A DNA stretch of 64,000 nt from Platynereis dumerilii. Its lineage: Eukaryota > Annelida > Polychaeta > Phyllodocida > Nereididae. Below the pieces are notes generated by a model. It searched no databases, was not told the origin of the DNA, and saw nothing but the letters and a program-made list of their open reading frames with translations. Below, piece by piece: positions 47,900 to 61,390 of this stretch. The DNA is taken from NCBI GenBank assembly GCA_026936325.1, contig JAPTHN010000004.1:46775289-46839288 (forward strand), written 5' to 3'. Position numbers and translations under genes: made by a program. Positions within the stretch are counted from its first letter, which is position 1. Each line of letters opens with the position of its first letter.

Positions 47900-48540
47900 G
47901 CATATCACAATTACTTTGGTTGAAAAGCTGGAGGTCAGGGCCCAATTTTGGCCTCCCACTATTGTTGTAAGACAAGTGCAACTAACCTTCAAAAGAGGCT
48001 CAACAAGAAAAGTAAACCTATGCCCTTTGAAATTTCAATGGTTTGGCGAGAACCAACATATCACAGTAACTACAGTTACTGCTACTTTTGTATGATTCCA
48101 GTTGCAATATGGAATAGTAACAGGAAAGAAATGGACGGTGGATTATTATCCAAGTACTTATTCTATCAGCTCTGTGCCCTGACCTACATGGAGATGAATT
48201 CCTGTCCCTTTAGAATCATGTACACTTTGGACACAGCTGATGATCATGATAAGAACCAGGATTCATTTGGCCCAGAGCAATCAACACCATGTTGAAGAGA
48301 AAAGAAGGCATGCAAAGCTTTTCAGTCAGCAGTACCAGTTGTTTGGAAAATGCAAGGCAGATAATTAAAAGCAACTCGAACTGGTAATAAACACCTTCTG
48401 AACTCTGACAGAGAGCTCTTGGCTTTAATATGTCAAGTGCTGAAGATACAATTTTTGCGTTCTTGATTTCTTTCCTTTGAACTGTGGAGAAGTAAGTGAT
48501 GAATACATTAAACAATTCCAAGAACTATGAAGAAAAGGTA
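47900..48540 (+). pseudogene. Broken relic with PMVWREP/CYFC-type signature
   Basis: A + strand frame has KPMPFEISMVWREP, a short gap and YCYFCMIPVAIWNSN, followed in nearby frames by wording like SISSVP and HGDEF. From memory this order (KPMPFxxPMVWREP, then DCYFC, then a proline-rich PHGD stretch) is found in a large, unnamed multicopy protein family of invertebrate genomes, whose copies behave like parts of mobile elements. I cannot confirm the family or its enzyme class without a search. The copy is broken. It lies in the P3-only stretch, suggesting it came in by insertion after the blocks duplicated. No terminal repeats were identified for it. Confidence 0.5.
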
Positions 48541-49086
48541 TCAGGGAAAGTGGAATCCATCCATGCTGACTGACTACTGTTGGTATGTTGTCAGGGATGA
48601 CTCAGTTGCTAAATATAATAGACGGGCCAAAAAGGGTCGTTCAGATACAAAATAAGGGGATCTTTACGGTTTCAAGTGATGCTTTAACTTTTTTTTAAAA
48701 TGATTTTCAATCACCTGATGTCTTAAGATATTATTTCTTAACAGTGCTTGACAGATAAATAATTGCAACATAAATACTTCATAACATAAATATCATTTTA
48801 GAGCAGAAATGCCTAAATCTATTGAATAAATAGAAGCGATTTTCATGTATTTCAAGGTCATTGGTATATCTTCAATGCATTAGCTAACCAGAACAACTTT
48901 CAACTGATTTTCAGTTCATCTTATCCATATAAATGAGATTTAGCCACTTTTATCCCTGAAGCAGACCGACTCCAAAAATTTGTAGACCAGTGTATGATGG
49001 CTGTTGCCCTCTAAGGATTGATTGATGAGATGAGAGAGAGAGTTGGGGAGTGATCGACATGTTATACTTTTAGATCATGCGAGGTA

Positions 49087-49756
49087 GGGGAGAATGGGGA
49101 CCGACGGGCCATGGGGACCGAAGGGCCATCCTCTTAACTCCACATCAAAAACATTTTGAAACATCTTATTTGTATTTTTAGTATTGCTTATCACATCTAT
49201 AAACACCATATTGATGACTGATCGATAAGTTAAAGCATAAGCGTTTTGTGGGCAAAATGATATTTTCAACATCTAAAGTAATTCTGTACTGATTCAGAAA
49301 AAGTATTATATCTCCAATTTGTGTAGACTTGAGGCAATATATTTTCTATGAAGATTTTCCCTTTATCTTGGTTGCAATTTACACAAGAACAAGAACCATA
49401 TTTCACAAAAAAAGGGGGTTTAACTATTCTGCATGCTTTTGGGGACCGATGGGCCACCCATCATGGGTACCAAAGGCCACTATTTCCTGGAATTGTCAAT
49501 AGGTGGCGTATTGGCATGGGACTGGATAATAAAGTCTGTTTTGTGTAAAATGGTTGGGGACCGATGGGCCACCATCTTACTTGTCAGAAAATTTGCTCTC
49601 TCATCTTTCTTCCTAGGTTGATCTATGTGGATCTTATATCGTTTTATAGAGAATTACATCGGCTAAAAGGGCGCACAATATGAATTCTGTATCTGAAACA
49701 GATTCGCCTCCACGGCCAATAATTTGTCAAGCGGCCCATCGGTCCCCACTCTCCCC
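49087..49756. mobile_element. TA-flanked GGGGAGA element, ACCGATGGGCC subfamily, copy B
   Basis: Same ends as 15431-16267, 167 bp shorter because a piece around the internal inverted words (corresponding to 15900-16060) is missing. TA lies on both sides, and the sister sites at 18465 and 32325 are uninterrupted. Confidence 0.8.
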
Positions 49757-50289
49757 TATCTTTTACCTGTCCAGCATAGCCACTAATACCAGGGGTCGCC
49801 AATTTAACGTCTCATATATGAATGATATCCAGTTGGGATTTTGCTCATGACAGTCCGGAAATACTACAAAGTCTAAATGTAAATAAAAATTCAACGTTTT
49901 TTACAGCTTAAACAATTATTCAGTCACACTTTTCGAAGACAGAGAAGTCTCGGTTTTTTTTAGTTATGTCTTGATTTAAACACAAATAGGATACATAAAT
50001 GGTTAGAAATGGATCATGTAGGAAGAGTAAGAATAAGAGAGGTTTGGGGTGCATCTCCAAGATACTCCTGATGGCGTATTTCATGTCATAGTTGCCGTCT
50101 AAATTCCCTCATCCTCAAAAATTCAAAAGTCATACCAGTTGCTTTTAAGGGACAGACAATGGTTAAATATTATGCTTGTTATCATACTTACAGTGTATCA
50201 AGAAAGTGCCAGAAAATATGACAATCTCAATGGCTGCTATTCCAACTTTTCTCTGTCTTTTAAGGTCTTATTTTACTTTATTTGTTCTG

Positions 50290-50715
50290 GTAATCCCTCG
50301 ACACTTATGAATGTTAAGTCCTTCGTTTGATCTGTGGCCTGTAAGTGTGTCTCTCATTTCACAAAAGGTGCAGAATAAGGACACAGAAGACTTTCTATAA
50401 GCTTCCAGATAATGACAATCTTACAGAGCTTTAAGAAACTCAACATCCAGGTAAATGTCACACATTAGGAAGATATTTGTCACAGTAAAGGACAAATTCA
50501 CAGTAAAGGACAAATTCACTCCTCAAATATGCCACTGATCCCTCAGGAATGTTATTCTTTCAAATCGCTCTCAGCTTTGGAAGATATTCAAGATATCCTG
50601 TGACAAGAAAGAAAAGGTCCATTAAGAAAAATTTGCACTGTGACTAAAGTTTATTTTGAGAACACATTTAAAATACTCCTACAGACAAGAGGGTCGTGCA
50701 GAAATACCTCTTACA
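50290..50715 (+). repeat. Module M, copy 10
   Basis: Very like copy 8. It contains a small tandem duplication, CACAGTAAAGGACAAATT twice at 50481-50520, and lacks the donor-like end. Confidence 0.6.
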
Positions 50716-52854
50716 TTTGGAACCACCAGAGGTGCATATCATTAAAGTGCTTATGTTGAGGCACATACCAAACACTCTAAAAGCACCTTGTAGTCTTGCC
50801 TTCTTGTCAGAGGGATAAAAGGTGGTGAGAGCCAACAATAACTGGTGATTAAACAAGAAATCCCCACTAATATTTGAGTTAAAACTCAGGTCACATGATC
50901 AACCCAGTTGCCAGCTTTATATGCCTCCCACAGGCATGTCACTTGCCCAAACTATCCACCTACCGTTCTTTTTTGGTCTCATACTTCAGATGGGAGCCCG
51001 CAATGGTGTAACTCCCCTTTCATTTCTCTTTCCCTACTCCACCACTGGTCTCCCACCAGGAGTGCATGATATCATATTTAACTCCTCCACAGAGGGAACC
51101 ACTTCTCATAAACATTTTCCTACTGGTGGCAGCACCTTACGCAACAGCCAGGTTGTCCCGTAGTCAGGCAGCCAAACTTGATTTTTTACCTGAACCCTGC
51201 ATAGACAGATAAGGTTTTTTTCCCAATGAATTTGCAGTCCTTAGACCCTCCGTAAAACATAAATGGCGGGTAACGAGAGCGTATCCTTGAGAATTTTGAA
51301 AAATGCCCGAATTCAAAATGGCCACCAAAACGAGCATCAGTCAGCCTAACTTTCTTAATTTTGTGTCTAGAAAGATGTACAATACATCTATTTCAGGTCA
51401 AAGAGACACGGGGAACTCATTTTTCAGGTTTTTAGATACACTTGTAGTTATAATCAAAATATTGGATATTATGTGGAAAAATATAATTCTATCCCTCAAA
51501 TTTACAATCATTTTCAGTGTATGTTATAGTTTTACAAAACACAGTGGCATCGCATTTGACCATTTGGCAAACCAGTCAAGTGCCCCTTGTTTTTAATTTT
51601 GTCTTTTTAATGTTTACCTTTCACCAGAGTATTGGACATAGTGATATGACTCACAGTGATTTAAATAAATCAGTCCAAAGAAAGTAAATTAAGAACTATG
51701 AATCAGTGAACAGCATACATGAGCAGACATCATAGGGATCAGGGGCATGCCCAGAAAATGCTACTTTTTGACAGATAAGTGTACCATGATCATCCCATGT
51801 CTCAATCAATGACGTATGCAATATCAGTGATATTATTTTAGCCATTGCAGTGGGACACTTTTAACCTGGACATCACTATTAAATCCAGAATACAGTTGAA
51901 TCGCATTTTGAACCATTTGGAAAACTGGTCAATTACCATATGATTATTGACTGTAAGTAAATCACATTGGGGAAAAATACATACTAATAAAAATTGTGAA
52001 AAGTGCGAGTTTGGCCATTTCAGACCATCAATGCCTGAACATGCTAGAAAATACCGATCCTAAAATAATCTCAAGGCAATCTTAAAACAAAATCAATATT
52101 ACTGCACAATCAAGACCTAATATACCAATGTGATGTAGTAATTTTGATTTATTCAAATCGCTAGAAACTGAGAAAGATCAAGTCTCATTTCCTTCACTGA
52201 CAATAAACTAATTAGTTTCCAGCAAGGACAAAAATTTCACTATCTGATCAAGAACATTGAAAATGGCACTTATCTCACCATAATTTCTTTATGTACCAAG
52301 AAAAACCAATAAAACTCCACCACAACTGCAACAGTTAAATGTTCCGCTGTAGAACAAGAGTACTCATTTTTATGTTCAGACTATTTCTTCACCTGTCCGA
52401 TACATAAATCTGACCTGGGCATTGAGAACTCACCCACAGTGATTTAAATAAATCACTTCAAAGAGAGTAAATGAAACTTTGATGTTTCTGACAGACAGAA
52501 AAGTTGGTTTAAGAATAAGCTGCAGACTGACAGTGTAGGTGCCAGACAGTTCTCACAGATTAAGTGCCTGTGTGTCCCATTGGAGTAAAAATTAATGCAT
52601 TTTACCATTTACGTTGTGGTCAATTGCAAATCTAATGTTTTAAATGCTAAATTTAGTACCTGTCATTAAAAGCACCCATCATATGCACATTCATACATTT
52701 TATACAGTCTGTTGTTGAAAGTTTGATTGAAAACCAAAACTTGAACAGCAAAAAAAAAAATTAGAAGTGAGTGATGACTGGACTTTCAATTTTGTAAGGT
52801 CATCTCAAATGAAGCCCCCCAAACCATTACCAAATGCTTCTGTTATTTGTCATA

Positions 52855-54105
52855 CATAAGAAAACATAATTCTAAAAATCATAACAGCACAATACAATTA
52901 TCATACTATCATCCTGTCCTATTTGTCTTCAGAGTATAAAAAACAAACAATGCTGGACATAAATCATGTAGTATGCCCCAACCATTGCCAAATGCTTCTG
53001 TTATCTGTCATATGGTTGAACTGAATAGGATACTGTGCATTAAAATATACGTGTATGGCTCAAGGTGATATTGCAGGTTAATCAGCATTTGTTGATAATT
53101 TTTGTTTTGCTAGTTTTTTTCCTTTAACTATTTTGATATCATATAAATTACCAAATTGATTTGAATTTGCCTGAGTCAATATTAAGAATGTTATATATAT
53201 TGAATTATAATATTTCATACCTTATAATGAATGAAAATTCCATTGAAACAGTCCTTCGTATCATTTCCACTATAATTTGTGAACTCGAAAGAGCATTACA
53301 AGAATATTATGTTTGCTTATTTCAAAGAAAAACAGCTAGCAACAAGCTGTTAATATGAGTGTAAGTTAGACAATACCTATGTTTTTGACAATATGTAGTC
53401 TAATCCTTTATTGGCAAGTTTTGAATAAGCATTATATCATACTTGTGACCAACAACTAAAGAAAACTGAGAAAACATAATGCAATCCAGTAAAATCTTAT
53501 TTGGACTAGGAAAGTAAGGTCCCATTATTGCATCTTCAGTGAATGGGTAAAAAATAATCATGATGGAACTAACTCAGCTGTAAAACCTTATTGATAACAA
53601 TGAAATAGGAGGTAAGAATTTCTCATTCTTTCTAAACCGTGTGAAAAAACCAGTTATGAAAATGCAGTAAAATATCAAAATCAAACCATATTTAGCGGTA
53701 ATTTGCATGGCAGTGGTCAACCATGATTACAGATGATTTCATATTTGTAGACAAAATGATTGAATGTGAAGATTTTTCTAGGACATGTATTCTATAGGGA
53801 AAAGTGATATCAAAAAAATTATGACGTCACCTTTCCCCATAGGATAACGTGTCCCAGAAAAAAATTCACATTCAGTCCTTTTGTCTACAAATATGAAATT
53901 ATCTGTAGTAAGACAATGATGCAGAAGAAATAATGTAACATCACAATGAAAATTTATGTGCTCAGCTGCTACTAGGGATGCTACGTGATTTATGTCCTGC
54001 ATTGTTTGTTTTTTACACTCTTTAGACAAATAGGACAGGATGATAGTATGATAATTACATTGTGCTGTTATGACTTTAAGAATTACAAATGTTTTCTTAT
54101 GTAGG
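52855..54105. repeat. Inner inverted repeat pair 52855-52975 / 53985-54105
   Basis: AAGAAAACATAATTCTAAAA, TACTATCATCCTGTCCTATT and AAACAATGCTGGACATAAAT on the left are found inverted on the right. The pair encloses the MITE at 53730-53905. A direct repeat (CCAAATGCTTCTGTTAT at 52830 and 52991) lies beside the left arm. Confidence 0.65.
53730..53905. mobile_element. 176 bp palindromic MITE (CAGATGATTTCATATTTG ends), copy 1
   Basis: CAGATGATTTCATATTTGTA and its inverse with TA on both sides. The whole body is palindromic, with TTTTTCTAGGACATGTATTC facing CGTGTCCCAGAAAAAAATTC. A close relative lies at 56853-57027. Confidence 0.8.
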
Positions 54106-55754
54106 CCTAGGTTAACGTGGGGTAATTCAGGCCCCGGGGCAAATCCGGCCCCTTGAGGATAAAATGTTTTCTCATGGCCCTAGTAACAGAGATTATGCTG
54201 CAAAATAATTATGATTCCACTTACAGGAGAATCATATTATTTTCTTTTATTTTATTATTATTAAACTTCAACTATTACACAGGTGAAGTTTCTTGTTTTC
54301 GTAAATATTTTTTATTAAACTTCACATACACATTAGTCCAGTAGAACCTTGAGATAACCGTACCACCGAGAGGGTACAGCTATTTTATTGTTGATCTTGC
54401 ACAAGTGGAATATTGTGATTACAAACCTGATATTCTTTTGTTTCTCAACCTTGAGCATTTTTAGATATTTTGGTTTCCATGGCAACCATTTTGGTAATTT
54501 GGACATCTTACTTACAAACACTTATTTGTCCATAACTTTGTTAATTGTGATGGGAAAAATGTCATTTTTTCACGAATTGTTGTTTGGAATATTGTCTCTC
54601 CAAAATGTGTGAAATTTACCGGATTGCACTTTTCACGAAGTTGCCATGGCAACTGATAACTCAAAAACATCGCGATTTTTGAAAACAGACTTCAGAAAGT
54701 TGTCTTCTGTGGCAATATTATAAGGTAAAGGCAGAAAATTAACATTGACAAAAAAAGTCAAGTCTATGACAAACTGTATTATTAAGAAAAATTGAAAACC
54801 CAGCAGTAAATAAGGTTGCCATGGTAACCAACATCCCAAATAGCAATTTTTCTAAAAATACTGATAAATATTAAAATTGTCTATATCTTGACAAGTATTA
54901 TTGGAAACTACTTCAAACTTGGCATTATTATGTATTATTTGCTCAGATTCATTATATGAGCATTTTTGGTTGCCATGGCGATTGTCATAACAAATGAAAC
55001 TTCAAACAAGATCAGCTAATTGAACCTGGACCGGTAGAAAATAAAATGAAATTTATCATACTTAGATGATGCTGAAATAAATCAATTTTGATACCAAATG
55101 AAAGGTAATATTCACAAGAGTTGAGGAAGGTTGTTGTTTCTATATTTTGCCTGGAGAACACAAGCATTTCCATGGCAACAAGTCTGACAGAAAAGGCAAG
55201 AACTCCCTGAAGAAACCTTTAAAAGTGAATATCATTTGATGTATGCACACTAGAAACACCGTTTTAGTAACTAAATATATGTTTTCAGGCATGCCGGTTT
55301 CAATGGAGCCATGCCAATATTTGTAGGGGGTCACCCTCATTTGCATATTCAACTTTTCTCATACGAAAACAACAAAATTTTCAATATATTTATGTCAAAT
55401 TTTCCATGCTCACAATTAAAACTTAAAAAAATAGAAAACATGAAAAACATTGACATATGAAATTCTCAATTTCCATGCAATACTGCTAATAGTGCCCTTC
55501 TATGGTTACAATTTACAAACAAAGATATCACCATGGCAACCAAACAAACTTTTATAAATCATGCTCCTAAAATATCAGGTTTTCCTGGTTTTAAAAGTTT
55601 GTATATGCATTACTTAAACAAGAAGTAGTGAATAACTGCAGATATAGTTAAAAACACAAAGTTATAATTAATTACTAGTCACATAGGAACAAACCCCTCT
55701 AATTAAATTGTTGAAGTACCTTAAATATCAGATTTGACACATGAATATTCAATA

Positions 55755-55937
55755 CAGTGGTCCCTGCATTATAAGGCCCCCCCCCCTGTTGTAAGACCGC
55801 CTTGCGTTATGTGACCGCCTTCCTCCCGCACTAAGTAGTATTTTAAGTGCATTTTGTACCCCAATGAGAAACCGCACCCCCACGAGAGACCGCTTCATGT
55901 CCGCAGAAGGGGTGGTCTTACAACGCAGGGACCACTG
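55755..55937. mobile_element. 183 bp Tigger/pogo-type MITE
   Basis: CAGTGGTCCCTGCATTATAA and GTTGTAAGACC-like inner parts face ACAACGCAGGGACCACTG at the right end. TA is duplicated; copy 1 of the host element (9011-9016) shows the empty site AATAGTCGG. The CAGTGGTCC start is typical of Tigger/pogo. Confidence 0.9.
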
Positions 55938-56689
55938 TAGTCGGTGAGCCTTTACTGTATAATTTGTGAGCTGGTAAAAAAATAAATCTTCTAAGCTTCA
56001 TCTGAGCTGGAATTGAATCTCTATTCTAATCTCACAATCAACAAATAAAGTAGTCCTTGTTCTATCATCCTAATATACATAGAAGGCGCCACACCAGTTG
56101 TATTTAGAAGTTCAACAAACTGTTGAAGTCATTGGTAATTTTGGGTCATATGAGCCATTTTTATGTAGGACCAATCTCAGAAGTTTTTTTTCTGAAAGCA
56201 GATGCATGTTTCACAATCACAAGTTAAGAATAATCCATCAGAAATAACCCTTAGACCACAGACCCATTACAGTACCTGATAGTCTAGTCTTAAAAGTCAC
56301 AAGTGGTTTGGGCCTGTGCGCTTGTTGACACTCTCATTAAGGCCATGTAAGTTAAGACACATATCTGGCCTTTTTTCTTCAACCAGACTCCTTTTTTATC
56401 CTGGGTCACCAGGTGTGCTTCATCATAAACTTTATGTGAAAAGAATTTGCAATAGTTTCCTAATACAAGATACAAAATTTTATTTAAACCCGGATTTTAC
56501 AACAAATAAACGTTAGCAAAGATTTATGCTATTATGTCCGAGGTAGATAACAAGGGAAAAACAGAGACTAGGAAGATTAAAATAAAACTGGATATTCAGG
56601 ATAAAATTAACATAAAATAAAATTACCAGGATAAAAACAGTTAAAATCAACTAGTAGATGGAAGCACCCTGAGGAAGTTAAGAGTCTCA

Positions 56690-58370
56690 AATGTAATGTA
56701 AATGTAAAAGTCTTATAAATTTAATTGAAGAGCTTCATATCACAGCCTCTGGTTGTTGGGTATTTGTGTAACTACAGTAGTTGCGTCTGCAGCTTGGCCC
56801 ACTCCAGTCCTTTAACATCTTCTTGAAAGTTTTAAAATCTTTACTCGACTTACAGATGATTTCATATTGTAGACCAAAGGACGAAATGTGAATTTTTTTC
56901 TAGGACATGGTATCCTATGGGGAAAAGTGATGTCATAAATTTTCTGATGTCATTTTTCCCTATAGAATACATGTCCCAGAAAAAAATTCACATTCAGTCC
57001 TTATGTCTACAAATATGAAATCATCTGTAAGCTCTGCTGGCAGTGAGTTCCAAATCGTTGTGCCGTATTTTCTGAAGGAGTGCAGCCCAAAACGGGTAGT
57101 TCTGGAGTGATTTCGCGTAAAGACAGGGCCTGATCGTAGATTGTAAGATGATCTTTGAAGGTCGAACCCTTTCTACAAGAAGGTTGGTCCGATCTTATGA
57201 TAGATTTTATACACTTCCAGAGCTATGGCCCTAATCCTGGCGATTTCCAGTGATGGTAGCTTGGCCTTTGCTAGGAGTGATTCATAATCTCAATTATAAT
57301 CATGAAAAATAAATTTTAAGGCTCTGAATTGAATTTTCGCGACTTTTTGGGTATTTGCTTGCCACATAAATGCATTACTACAGGGGCAGAAATTAAAGTT
57401 GGAGGCAACAAAAGATTTATAGAGAAGGCATTTTTATGTCCTGGGAGAATGGATATGCTATCCTCTTCATGCAGTTTAACTGTCTAGAACTTTTGCGCGG
57501 TAGCTCAGTAATGTGTTTGTTAAAACTCAGGGTATTGTCGAGATATACCCCTGAAAGTTTCACAGACATTTCGATCTGGATTGTTTTGTCAAGGACTTTT
57601 AAGTCTGAAGGTTCCTTTTCACCTGCTATCATTGCCTGAAACTTGGCCGGATTGGCCTCCATTTGATTACTTTTACACCATGTGACGATTTCATTGGCGG
57701 CCTTGTGTAGTTTATCAATGACAACAGTTTTGGTGGGGTCCAGCACCATGACGGTGTTGTCATCTGCAAAATTAAATACAGTACCGTCTAAGTTGGCAAG
57801 GAAAATATCCTTCATGAAGATATTGAATATCACAGGCCCAATTATGAAGCCTTGGGGGACACCTTTCAAAATGGTATTCCATGAGCTGTTAACCCCGCCT
57901 AATTTAATGCGTTGGGGCCGGTCTGATAGAAAATCCGCGAGGAGTGGAACTGCTTGCCTGCTGAGGCCGTACGATTAGAGTTTGGAGACTATAAGGGAGT
58001 GAGGGAGGCAGTCGAACGCCTTAGACAATTTGGCCAGAAGGACCCCTGGTATAATTTTCTGCTCTTTCAGGGATCTCCAATTATCACATAACTCCAAAAG
58101 TATGTGTTGGCTGCTATAATTCTTCCGAAAAGCTGCCAGAGAGTCATGTACACAGTGTTCAGAAGATTTGAGCTGAGATCTTGCTCCATGAGCTTCTTGA
58201 AGACTTTGGAGCTGCTTGTTATGATGCTCACTGGTCTATGGTTTTTTATTTGCAGTGCATCGTCTTTTTTGTAAATAGGGATAATTTCTGCAGCCTTTGG
58301 CGTCCAATTGGAATGTTCAAATACACCATAATGGTCATAGCCAATTGGGAACAAATGATCTCTTATTTAA
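56690..58370 (-). mobile_element. 5'-truncated LINE inside copy 2
   Basis: Same insertion as 9770-11170 but more complete upstream: the frame at 58067-58354 has KAAEIIPIYKKDD, KNHRPVSIITSSSKVFKKLM and MEQDLSSNLLN, the fingers part of a CR1/Jockey-like reverse transcriptase. The palm frame at 57417-57869 has GVPQGFIIGP and FNFADDNT, where the catalytic YADD reads FADD; a phenylalanine at that position would probably weaken activity. Fingers and palm are no longer in one frame, and the endonuclease is missing. Its 3' part is interrupted by the MITE at 56853-57027. Confidence 0.75.
56853..57027. mobile_element. 175 bp palindromic MITE (CAGATGATTTCATATT ends), copy 2
   Basis: Sits in the LINE within long-arm copy 2; TA is duplicated and copy 1 (about 9927-9932) gives the empty site GACTTAAGCTC. 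It is the youngest layer in a four-deep nest (outer inverted repeat, long-arm element, LINE, MITE). Confidence 0.9.
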
Positions 58371-60779
58371 ATGATAAAACATCTTTAAAACTTTGTGGCT
58401 TAGCAATGGGCAAACATAACAAATGGCAAGATCAGGAAGCATACCAAAGTAATATCCAAGACATGATCAATGTTAACACAAGACTATGAATCTGGACTCA
58501 TAAATCATAAATATCCAAAACCAAAAGTTCGGGAAATACAAGACATTGTGAATCAGAATTTATTCAATTTCATGAAAGCGGTGAAGCCCATAGTCAACCA
58601 CACCTGGCACAAGTGAACTTTTTTTGCAGCCACGCTGCTTTTCCTTTAAAAAGCAATCTGATGCTATTGCAATTGGAGCTACACCTCAGGTAGGATACAT
58701 GGGGTTTCCATAAGTTCTGTCCAACTTTCCATAACTTTTGTTTGAATTACCGCAGACATACAATATTTGGGTCAAATAAATTAGAGGTAATTTGCAAGCA
58801 ATCTTCAAGAAATAATATAATAAAAATAAAAATAAATGCTTAATTTGTTGCCATGGAAACCATAAAACCTGGCCAAGGTTTTTGCAGTGATCACGTAAAA
58901 TGAGTTTGAAACCAACACAGTACTGGTGTTTTGAGTCTTTTGACATATTTTTAAATAAATGAAATATACTAATTTTATATATATATATAACATAAATAGT
59001 TAATTGTGACATTATGTATAACCATGGAAACAATTGTATTGTTTTGATATCTCACATTATTTACCATTATTCATTTAGTTACTTCAATTTTTCAACATTA
59101 TTTGTTTTTTTAACTAGCACAGAGAGTACAGGCCTTTTCAGAAATACATGCAGGGAAGCTTAGAAGATTTAATTTGGACCAGCTCACAAATTTTATAGCA
59201 AAGGCCAACCGACTATTGAATATTCATATCTCAAATTTGATATTTGAGATGCTTCAACAATTTAATAAGAGATGTCTGTTCTTAGTTTGTAAATGATGTG
59301 ACTAGTAATTCAATATAAATTTGTGTTTTTAACTATATCTGCAGTTATTTACCACTTCTTATTTAAGTCATGCATACAAACTTTTCAAACTAGGAAAACC
59401 TGATATTTTAGGAGCATGATTTATAAAAGTTTGTTTGGTTGCCATGGTGATATCTTAGTTTGTAAATTGTAACCATAGAAGGGCACTACTAGCAGTATTG
59501 CATGGAAATTGAGAATTTCATATGTCAATGTTTTTCATGTTTTCGATTTTTTAAGTTTTAATTGTAAGTTTGGGAAAATTTGACATAGATATATTGAAAA
59601 TTCTGTTATTTTCGTATGAGAAAAGTTGAATATGCAAATGAGGGTGACCCCTGAAACCGGCATGCCTGAAAACATATATTTAGACACTAAAACGGTGTTT
59701 CTAGTGTGCATACATCAAATGATATTCACTTTTAAAGGATTTTCTGGGAGTTCTTGCCTTTTCTTTCAGACTTGTTGCCATGGAAATGCTTGTGTTCTCC
59801 AGGCAAAATATAGAAACAACAACCTTCCTCAACTCTTGTGAATATTACCTTTCATTTGGTATCAAAATTGATCGATATCAGCATCATCTAAGTATGATAA
59901 ATTTCATTTTATTTTCTACCGGTCCAGGTTCAATTAGCTGATATTGTTTGAAGTTTCATTTGTTATGACAATCACCATGGCAACCACAAATGCACATATA
60001 ATGAATCTGAGCAAATGATACATGATGATGCTAAGTTTGAAGTAGTTTCCAACAATACTTGTCAAGATATAGACAATTTTAATATTTTTCAGTATTTTTA
60101 GAAAAATTGCTATTTGGAATGTTGGTTACCATGGCAACTTTATTTACTGCTGGGTTTCCAATTTTTCTTAATAATACAGTTTGTCATAGAGTTTACTTTT
60201 TTTGTCAATGTTAATTTTCTACCTTTACCTTATAATATTGCCACAGAAGACAACTTTCTGAAGACTGTTTTCAAAAACTGCATTGTTTTTTAGTTATCAG
60301 TTGCCACGGCAACTTCACCAAAAGTGCTATCTGGTTAATTTCACACATTTATGAGAGACATTATTCCAAACAACAATTTGTGTAAAAATGACATATTTCC
60401 AATCACAATTAACAAAGTTATGGACAAATTAGTGTTTATAAGTATGATATCCAAATTATCAAAACGGTTGCCATGGAAACCAAAATATCTAAAAATGCTC
60501 AAGGTTGAGAAACAAGAAAATATCAGATTTGGAATCACCATATTCCACTTATGCAAGATCAACAATAAAATAGCTGTACCCTCTTAGTGGTACGGTTACC
60601 CCCTATTTTGCCCAAGTTCTACTGGACTACATAGTCCTACCCCAAGCTTACCTCTTCAATTGTCATTTAAGTGCATGGACATACTGGAGACAGCCATGCC
60701 AAAAACAAGCCAATAACACACTCTACACACCAATAACGTTATGTTGATTTCATGGCATTTGATTGGCTCAGCAATTTAT

Positions 60780-61390
60780 ATTCAGAATATATTTAAACAT
60801 AGGTAGTCTCATATTGCCACACTTACACTTTTCTTGATTCTTAATAGCATGTTATGTTTCTTGCCTTGGAGATGTGTGTGATTCTTGATGTACTTTCTTT
60901 AATTTCTTTGGAGTGATTTACTTAAATCATGTTAGCAAGTTCAGTTTCCAAAAATTGTCATTTGGTGCTGGCAGAGAATGTTTAACAACAAATGCAATTT
61001 ATGTCATTGTTGAAAGCCCATAGGTTGGATAGTGATTTATTTTAACCAAATTGATCATGTCACCTTAGTATACATGTAACTCCAAAAGTGGGAAGTGACT
61101 GTAGTTCTGATAAATTATTAGAATGTTAACTTTGTTTTACGATGCATCTTGAGATGATTTGAAGAATCATATTCCCATCTGTATTTAAATGTAGGTAGAC
61201 TGATATCACCATGCTTTTCAAAATTCTTAAAAGCATGTTATGTTTCCTGCCTAGGAGTCATATGCTTCAAATCCTTAATCTTATGACACACAATAAGTTT
61301 TCCAATCTGTTGCCTAATCCAATGCTTTGAGAGAGAAACTTCATTGTCTATTTTGCATGAAAAGGAGTGATTTAAATAAATCAAAATTAT
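60780..61390 (+). repeat. Direct repeat pair
   Basis: TTTAAACATAGGTAGTCTCATAT (split: TTTAAACATAGGTAG, TCTCATAT) and AGCATGTTATGTTTCTTGCC at 60795-60875 recur at 61182-61255 with changes, and GGAGTGATTTACTTAAATCA (60911) recurs as GGAGTGATTTAAATAAATCA (61367). A short perfect duplication, GGCATATCCAGTAGCAATGA twice, follows at 61407-61455. Confidence 0.65.

Larger units (their letters stand above)
46330..50750 (+). repeat. Paralogous block P3
   Basis: Matches P2 from CTGTCCAGATGAAACATGCC (46333; 31549 in P2) and P1/P2 at 46880-47370, then after a P3-only stretch resumes at about 49000 and runs to copy 10 of module M. P3-only insertions are 46497-46862, 49087-49756 and the 47370-49000 stretch. 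Confidence 0.6.
54334..60629. mobile_element. Long-inverted-arm DNA element, copy 2
   Basis: 6.3 kb, same orientation and architecture as 7582-13434, with the LINE at the same internal position. CAT stands on both sides (54331-54333, 60630-60632). Its flanks are unrelated to those of copy 1, so it moved as a unit and was not part of a larger duplication. It is longer mainly because of the two MITEs at 55755-55937 and 56853-57027 and because it keeps LINE sequence that copy 1 lost. X-box-like palindromes are retained, including the exact GTTGCCATGGCAAC at 54640-54653. Confidence 0.8.
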
